Assembly (NCBI GenBank): GCA_945635805.1
Contig: CALZCW010000041.1
Span: forward strand, 1 to 6,316
From: an uncultured Clostridia bacterium
GTDB taxonomy: Bacteria; Bacillota; Clostridia; Oscillospirales; Oscillospiraceae
Direction: 5' to 3'
Length of the DNA: 6,316 bases
The position numbers and the translations under genes were made by a program. This document shows, in pieces, positions 1 to 6,316 of the stretch (positions within the stretch are counted from its first letter, which is position 1; each line of letters opens with the position of its first letter). The notes beneath the pieces were generated by a model. That model ran no database searches. It saw nothing but the letters and a program-made list of their open reading frames with translations, and was not told the DNA's origin.

Positions 1-1582
<1,582 letters not shown>

Positions 1583-1585
1583 GGC

Positions 1586-3100
<1,515 letters not shown>

Positions 3101-3113
3101 GGTTTCACCAACC

Positions 3114-3647
3114 TTACACTATCATATCGGACAAACTGCGGCGCAGCTTGTCCAGTCTGGAACGGATGCTGTCGTCCAACTGCACGCCGCCATAACGCAG
3201 GGTGATGCCGCCCAGCAGGCTTTCATCGGTGCGGTTAGTCAGAATCACGGTCTTGCCGGTGATATGCTCCAGCTTTTCCCTGAGGGCGTCGCACTGACGA
3301 GGCAGCATGGGCACCGCCGTAATGGCCGTCGCCCGCAGAAGCTGGTGAGCCTCGTCATAGCAGGTGTCATAGGCGTCGGCACAGGCGGAAAAGCTGTGCA
3401 TCTCGCGCTTTTCGCACAGCAGGCAGAGGAAATTCAGCAGCATGGGATCCGCGCCCTGAAAGGTCTGGCGCAGCAGTCCCAGCTTTTCCTCCACCGCCAC
3501 CGCAGGCGTATCCAGCAGGGTCACATATTCCGGCTGCCGACGCAGCGCCTCACGGACCAGCTCCAATTCCTCGCGGACAGCCTCGTCCGTGCCGTTTTCT
3601 GCGGAAAGCTCAAAGAGGGCCTTTCCGTAACCGGCTGTATCAATCAT
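3114..3647 (-). CDS. atpH: F1Fo-ATP synthase delta subunit (OSCP homologue)
   Basis: Peripheral-stalk subunit that caps the alpha3beta3 head and holds the b dimer. It has 177 residues from the ATG at 3647 ([15 protein letters not shown]), the same size as other bacterial delta subunits. The helical N-terminal domain covers roughly residues 1-105. The C-terminal signature [29 protein letters not shown] is conserved. The frame could be extended upstream to a TTG at 3668, but the ATG at 3647 has a GGGGGAG site directly before it (spacing about 4 nt) and gives the family-typical N-terminus, so the shorter form is chosen. The start overlaps the end of atpF by 8 nt (3640-3647), which implies translational coupling. 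Sequence in this family diverges quickly, but gene context removes doubt. Confidence 0.95.
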   Translation of the reverse strand: MIDTAGYGKALFELSAENGTDEAVREELELVREALRRQPEYVTLLDTPAVAVEEKLGLLRQTFQGADPMLLNFLCLLCEKREMHSFSACADAYDTCYDEAHQLLRATAITAVPMLPRQCDALREKLEHITGKTVILTNRTDESLLGGITLRYGGVQLDDSIRSRLDKLRRSLSDMIV

Positions 3648-4158
3648 GGCTCTCCCCCAGATTCTCAATGAAGGAATCGATCAGCTCCGCGTGCTCACTT
3701 TTCTTGATGTCGCGGGCCAGAACTGCCGAGGCAATATCCACCGCCATCACGGAGACCTCGTCCTTGATGTCATTCATGGCGCGCTTTTTCTCCAGGGCGA
3801 TCTGTTCGTCGGCGCGACGGAGGGTCGCCGCAGCCTGTTCCTGGGCCTGACGGAGCATTTCCTCGTCACGGAGCTGGGCCTTGCGGTAGGCGTCCTTCAA
3901 AATGGCTTCCTTTTCCGCGTTGGCCTCACTCAGGCGGGCCTCATACCGTGCTTTCAGTTCGGCAGCGTCGGCCTTGGACTGTTCCGCGTCAGCGTACTGG
4001 TCGTCGATCTCCTTCTGGCGGTCGTCGATCATTTTCTTCACGGGCTTGAACAGGAACTTCTTCATGATGAGGAAGACGATCAGAAGATTGCACAGCGTGA
4101 AAATGGATGTCCAGATATTGAGGCTGATAAAGGGCTCAGTTGCAGCAGAATTGAGCAA
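3640..4158 (-). CDS. atpF: F1Fo-ATP synthase b subunit
   Basis: Stator subunit that forms a dimer, anchored by one N-terminal membrane helix and linking the a subunit to delta and F1. It has 172 residues. The membrane helix is about residues 13-33 (LNIWTSIFTLCNLLIVFLIMK), followed by the conserved FLFKPVKKMIDDRQKEI (35-51) and a long charged, Ala/Glu/Lys/Arg-rich coiled coil to about residue 150. The start is TTG at 4158-4156: an AGGGGAG site at 4172-4166 lies 7 nt upstream, and the first in-frame ATG (codon 32) would remove the membrane anchor. A nearer ATG at 4165 is out of frame and abuts the ribosome site. Only one b gene is present, so a b homodimer is expected rather than b/b'. The stop overlaps atpH. 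Confidence 0.95.
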   Translation of the reverse strand: MLNSAATEPFISLNIWTSIFTLCNLLIVFLIMKKFLFKPVKKMIDDRQKEIDDQYADAEQSKADAAELKARYEARLSEANAEKEAILKDAYRKAQLRDEEMLRQAQEQAAATLRRADEQIALEKKRAMNDIKDEVSVMAVDIASAVLARDIKKSEHAELIDSFIENLGESHD

Positions 4159-4188
4159 ACCTCATCTCCCCTTTCTATAGTGTTACAA

Positions 4189-4445
<257 letters not shown>

Positions 4446-4515
4446 ATATTTGATTGCTTTTGCAAATGGACTACAATATGACTTTGTTTGCCTCTCCGGA
4501 CACATTTCGATTTGG

Positions 4516-4624
4516 CTAAGGGCTAAGAGTGAATGGTGAATAACGATCGTGTGCTTCGCACGGATTTTAAATCGTTCGCGCAAGCGAACACCTCAGTCAT
4601 TCACCCTTAGTTCTTAGTCCTTAG
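4516..4624. repeat. Inverted-repeat element (MITE-like) between atpB and atpE
   Basis: The left arm 4516-4535 and the reverse complement of the right arm 4598-4624 both read CTAAGG[G/A]CTAAGA then GTGAATG. They differ by one base and by one extra 7-nt ACTAAGG unit in the right arm, so the arms are built from heptad-like CTAAGGA/CTAAGAA units. The roughly 62-nt core contains a 6-bp hairpin (4548-4562), flanked by AACGAT (4542-4547) and its complement ATCGTT (4571-4576). It also contains a GTTCGC-GCAA-GCGAAC hairpin (4574-4589) that shares three bases with ATCGTT, so the two stems exclude each other. There is no T-run for a terminator and no open frame of note. No clear target-site duplication was seen. 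A small non-autonomous mobile or REP-type repeat is the best reading. Confidence 0.75.
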
Positions 4625-4639
4625 TCAGATAAAAGATTT

Positions 4640-4672
4640 CCACATCGCGCTCCCCGCAATGACAGAGCGTGG
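4640..4672. repeat. Possible second short dispersed-repeat fragment downstream of atpB
   Basis: This segment has outer CCAC (4640-4643) and GTGG (4669-4672) ends and an inner CGCTC (4648-4652)/GAGCG (4665-4669) stem. On the minus strand it contains TCATTGCGGGGAGCG, which resembles the TCATTGCGAGGAGCG-type dispersed repeats seen in many bacterial genomes. The likeness is from memory, not from a search. It lies 11 nt after the atpB stop, so it could also be a simple mRNA hairpin. Confidence 0.4.
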
Positions 4673-4683
4673 GCTTGTCCCGT

Positions 4684-5445
4684 TTACTTTGCGTTCTTCT
4701 CCGCGGGAGGCGGACAGGCGGCACCCACATAGACCATGGTGAGCATGGAGAACACCAGCGCCTGGATAAAGCCGGAGAAGAGGTCGAAATAGAGGGATAA
4801 AACGGCGGGAATGCCCACCTGCAAGATGGGGATCGAGCTGATGAATGCGTTGGGGATCCAGCCGAGGATGAGAGCGCTTACGGCGGCGAGGGCGTTATAG
4901 ATCAGCATGGTCAGAACGCTGCCGCCGGCCACATTGCCGAAATGACGGAAGGCCATGGAGACCGGCTGGGCGATCTCACTGACGATGTTCATGGGCGTCA
5001 TGACGACGATGGGTTCGGTAAAGCCCTTGAGCCAGCCGAAAAAGCCGTTGTTTTTGATGTTATAGAACCACACGAGCACCGAGGTCACCAGCGCCCAGGT
5101 GATGGTCGTGCTGATGTCCGCCGTCGCGCTGCGGAAGAAGCCCAGCATACTGATGAGCGTGCCGAGGAGGGACGAGCAGAACAGCGCGCCGATGTAGGGC
5201 GCGAACCGGAGATTGTGCTCGCCCATGGTGTCGCGCACCATGTTATAGAGCATCTGGACGACCTTTTCCACCAGGACCTGTCTCCTGCCCGGGCGCTTTT
5301 TCAGGTTCCTGCCGAGGCATATGCTCAGGATCACCAGGGTCAGCATGACGAGGAAAGAGGAGAGTACCGTTTCCGTGATCGTCACGTCGAACAGCCCGAA
5401 AAAGGAGAACGTAAACAGAATTTTCGGGCCGGTCACTTCAATCAT
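4684..5445 (-). CDS. atpB: F1Fo-ATP synthase a subunit
   Basis: Membrane stator subunit that provides the two ion half-channels facing the c-ring. It has 253 residues, slightly shorter than the E. coli protein. Hydrophobic segments are visible at about 24-45, 82-104, 112-130, 150-175 (tilted), 176-197 and 207-240. The essential arginine is Arg167 in SEIAQPVSMAFRHFGNVAGGS (156-176), matching E. coli Arg210. The last helix has GFIQALVFSMLTMVYV (225-240), with Gln228 at the place of E. coli Gln252. His168 follows the arginine where many homologues have Leu (RLFGN), probably a lineage variant. The ATG at 5445 overlaps the atpI stop as ATGA (5442-5445), and an AAAGGAG site lies 10 nt upstream (5462-5456). 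It is followed by a 252-nt gap before atpE. Confidence 0.96.
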   Translation of the reverse strand: MIEVTGPKILFTFSFFGLFDVTITETVLSSFLVMLTLVILSICLGRNLKKRPGRRQVLVEKVVQMLYNMVRDTMGEHNLRFAPYIGALFCSSLLGTLISMLGFFRSATADISTTITWALVTSVLVWFYNIKNNGFFGWLKGFTEPIVVMTPMNIVSEIAQPVSMAFRHFGNVAGGSVLTMLIYNALAAVSALILGWIPNAFISSIPILQVGIPAVLSLYFDLFSGFIQALVFSMLTMVYVGAACPPPAEKNAK

Positions 5446-5852
5446 TGTGTATTCTCTCCTTTCTTCATCTTGCGAAACAGTTCAAACAGCCACACGGCAA
5501 TGGGCTGGAAGCACAGGGGCAGCGCCGTTGCCAGCGGGTCAAACACTTTGGATCTCAGTGCGAGGATCAGAACGGCCGCCAAAAGGAGCAGCCGCAGCGC
5601 GTAGGTCGCCCGGACATAGAGCTGACCCTTTTCCGGGCTGCCGCGCTTTTCCGCCTGAAGCAGCGCCAGGATCATCACGGTAAAATTGAGCAGCACCGCT
5701 CCCGCGCCGAGGGCCGCGCTCCAAAGCACCTTGAGAGAAAACCTCCCGATCAGGGCGTAAACGGCCAGCATGATGCCTGTCAGCAGCAGCTCTCCCAGCA
5801 TTACCGGGAACACGTCGCGGAAGGTCTGCGCGGTCTTATTCGGTTCCGTCAC
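5442..5852 (-). CDS. atpI: ATP synthase subunit I (AtpI family assembly factor)
   Basis: Small membrane protein of the atp operon. In Na+-type ATP synthases, AtpI has been reported to help assemble the c-ring; that role is assumed here from family and position. It has 136 residues with four predicted membrane helices (about 17-36, 42-66, 83-99, 106-126), a basic C-terminal tail, and the family-like ALGAGAVLLNF (47-57) in helix 2. The start is GTG at 5852-5850: a near-perfect AAGGAGG (5867-5861) lies 8 nt upstream, and the first in-frame ATG (codon 18) would cut into helix 1. It overlaps the upstream atpZ-like gene by 17 nt and atpB by 4 nt, so all three are probably co-translated. Sequence conservation is low in this family; identity rests on topology and context. 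Confidence 0.85.
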   Translation of the reverse strand: MTEPNKTAQTFRDVFPVMLGELLLTGIMLAVYALIGRFSLKVLWSAALGAGAVLLNFTVMILALLQAEKRGSPEKGQLYVRATYALRLLLLAAVLILALRSKVFDPLATALPLCFQPIAVWLFELFRKMKKGENTQ

Positions 5853-6102
5853 CCTCGCCGCCTCCTTTTCCCTGGGTCGGGTCGATATGATCCATCGTCT
5901 TTAATATAAAGCTGAACATACTGTAAAGCCCGATCAGGACGCCCAGCACAATGGCAACGATCATGGCCCACTTGCCCACGCCGCAGCGGTTCGTCAGGAA
6001 CCAGCCGCCGAGGATCAGCAGTCCGGCGGGGCAGATCAGGCAGAAGGCCGCCTGCGTGATATAGTTCAGCGCGTACATGACGCGAAAAAACTTTTTCGGC
6101 AT
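5836..6102 (-). CDS. atpZ: AtpZ-like small membrane protein, first gene of the atp operon
   Basis: It has 88 residues with two predicted membrane helices (about 13-36 and 44-68) joined by a short loop (TNRCGVGK), then a hydrophilic, Gly/Asp/Glu-rich tail (71-88) that is probably unstructured. Size, hairpin topology and position directly before atpI match the AtpZ family (putative F1Fo accessory protein). In Bacillus, AtpZ has been linked, together with AtpI, to divalent-cation handling and ATP synthase stability; this is family knowledge only. The ATG at 6102 has a GAGGT site 8 nt upstream (6115-6111). The promoter at 6152-6180 makes it the first gene of the transcript. Its last codons contain the ribosome site of atpI. 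The N-terminal half fits the family; I could not confirm membership by a profile search. Confidence 0.75.
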   Translation of the reverse strand: MPKKFFRVMYALNYITQAAFCLICPAGLLILGGWFLTNRCGVGKWAMIVAIVLGVLIGLYSMFSFILKTMDHIDPTQGKGGGEGDGTE

Positions 6103-6151
6103 GGAAACTTACCTCATAACGACAGGAAATCCACTTTTTCCCATGTTACCG

Positions 6152-6180
6152 ATTATAGCTTATTTTGTGCAAAAAAGCAA
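6152..6180 (-). promoter_or_regulatory. Likely sigma-A promoter of the atp operon
   Basis: On the minus strand a perfect -10 box TATAAT (6157-6152) is preceded, after 17 nt, by a weak -35 TTGCTT (6180-6175). Transcription would start near 6146-6144, leaving a leader of about 43 nt before atpZ. It is the only good promoter-like sequence seen directly upstream of the operon. Confidence 0.7.
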
Positions 6181-6226
6181 CCGTGGACACAAAATATTCA
6201 TTTATCCAATCCATGTTTTTTGATGG

Positions 6227-6255
6227 TTGACAAGCAGGTAACAATCTATTATAAT
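6227..6255 (+). promoter_or_regulatory. Consensus sigma-A promoter for the divergent plus-strand gene
   Basis: TTGACA (6227-6232) and TATAAT (6250-6255) are separated by exactly 17 nt, a perfect match to the housekeeping sigma consensus. The expected start is near 6262, about 26 nt before the ATG at 6288. The -35 box lies about 47 nt from the -35 of the atp promoter, back to back, so the two promoters share an AT-rich region. Confidence 0.85.
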
Positions 6256-6287
6256 ATGTGCAAGATTTTTTAAGGGGCGTGATCGGC

Positions 6288-6316
6288 ATGACGCAAACGG
6301 TGAATTCCCGCCGCTG
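6288..6316 (+). CDS. Start of a divergent gene, function unknown (truncated by the right edge)
   Basis: The ATG at 6288 opens MTQTVNSRR, and the frame is still open at the window end (nine full codons plus two bases). AAGGGG at 6272-6277 gives a ribosome site with about 10 nt spacing, and the perfect promoter at 6227-6255 lies just upstream. Nine residues are too few to name a product. The N-terminus is polar and basic rather than a signal peptide. Confidence 0.55.

Noticed and set aside
3648..3668. Upstream TTG start for atpH adding seven residues (MRIWGRA)
   Set aside because: The ATG at 3647 has a GGGGGAG site directly before it and gives the typical delta N-terminus; the extension would only deepen the overlap with atpF.
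4136..4165. Nine-codon frame starting at an ATG (4165) just before atpF
   Set aside because: It abuts the ribosome site with no spacing and is out of frame with atpF; the TTG at 4158 has the correct spacing.
4542..4589. Rho-independent terminator between atpB and atpE
   Set aside because: The hairpins are not followed by a T-run on either strand, and the downstream genes belong to the same complex and lack a convincing promoter of their own.

Overview
The window carries most of an F1Fo-ATP synthase (atp) operon, read entirely on the minus strand. From right to left (5'->3' of the mRNA) the order is atpZ-like, atpI, atpB (a), atpE (c), atpF (b), atpH (delta), atpA (alpha), atpG (gamma) and the first 240 codons of atpD (beta), which runs off the left edge. 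The epsilon gene (atpC) would be expected just beyond that edge. At the extreme right a divergent plus-strand gene begins, with a consensus sigma-A type promoter and only nine full codons inside the window.

The gene order, the strong AGGAGG-type ribosome binding sites, the GTG and TTG starts, and the paired AtpZ/AtpI genes suggest a Gram-positive anaerobe of the Clostridia. The moderately GC-rich, GC-ending codons suggest a gut Oscillospiraceae-like lineage. This is inference from style and protein similarity, not a taxonomic search.

Layout: 6103-6287 is a divergent promoter region. 4684-6102 holds atpZ, atpI and atpB, with overlapping ends (17 nt and 4 nt). 4432-4683 is the only sizeable non-coding gap in the operon and contains a structured inverted-repeat element (about 4516-4624) plus a second repeat-like segment (about 4640-4672). 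1-4431 is a compact run of atpE-F-H-A-G-D, with gaps of 30 nt or less and Shine-Dalgarno sites often embedded in the end of the preceding gene.

The proteins together form one machine. The a subunit and the c-ring carry ions across the membrane. The b and delta subunits form the stator, gamma is the rotor shaft, and alpha3beta3 is the catalytic head. AtpI and AtpZ are assembly or stability accessories. All catalytic motifs that can be checked are intact. The ordinary reading is a functional housekeeping operon, and I see no evidence of a wholly new system. The two points most worth attention are the c subunit, which has a second membrane carboxylate (E31) together with the E64-T65-T66-x-x-Y69 ligand set and so fits the Na+-type two-carboxylate rotor, and the mobile-repeat-like element placed between atpB and atpE.
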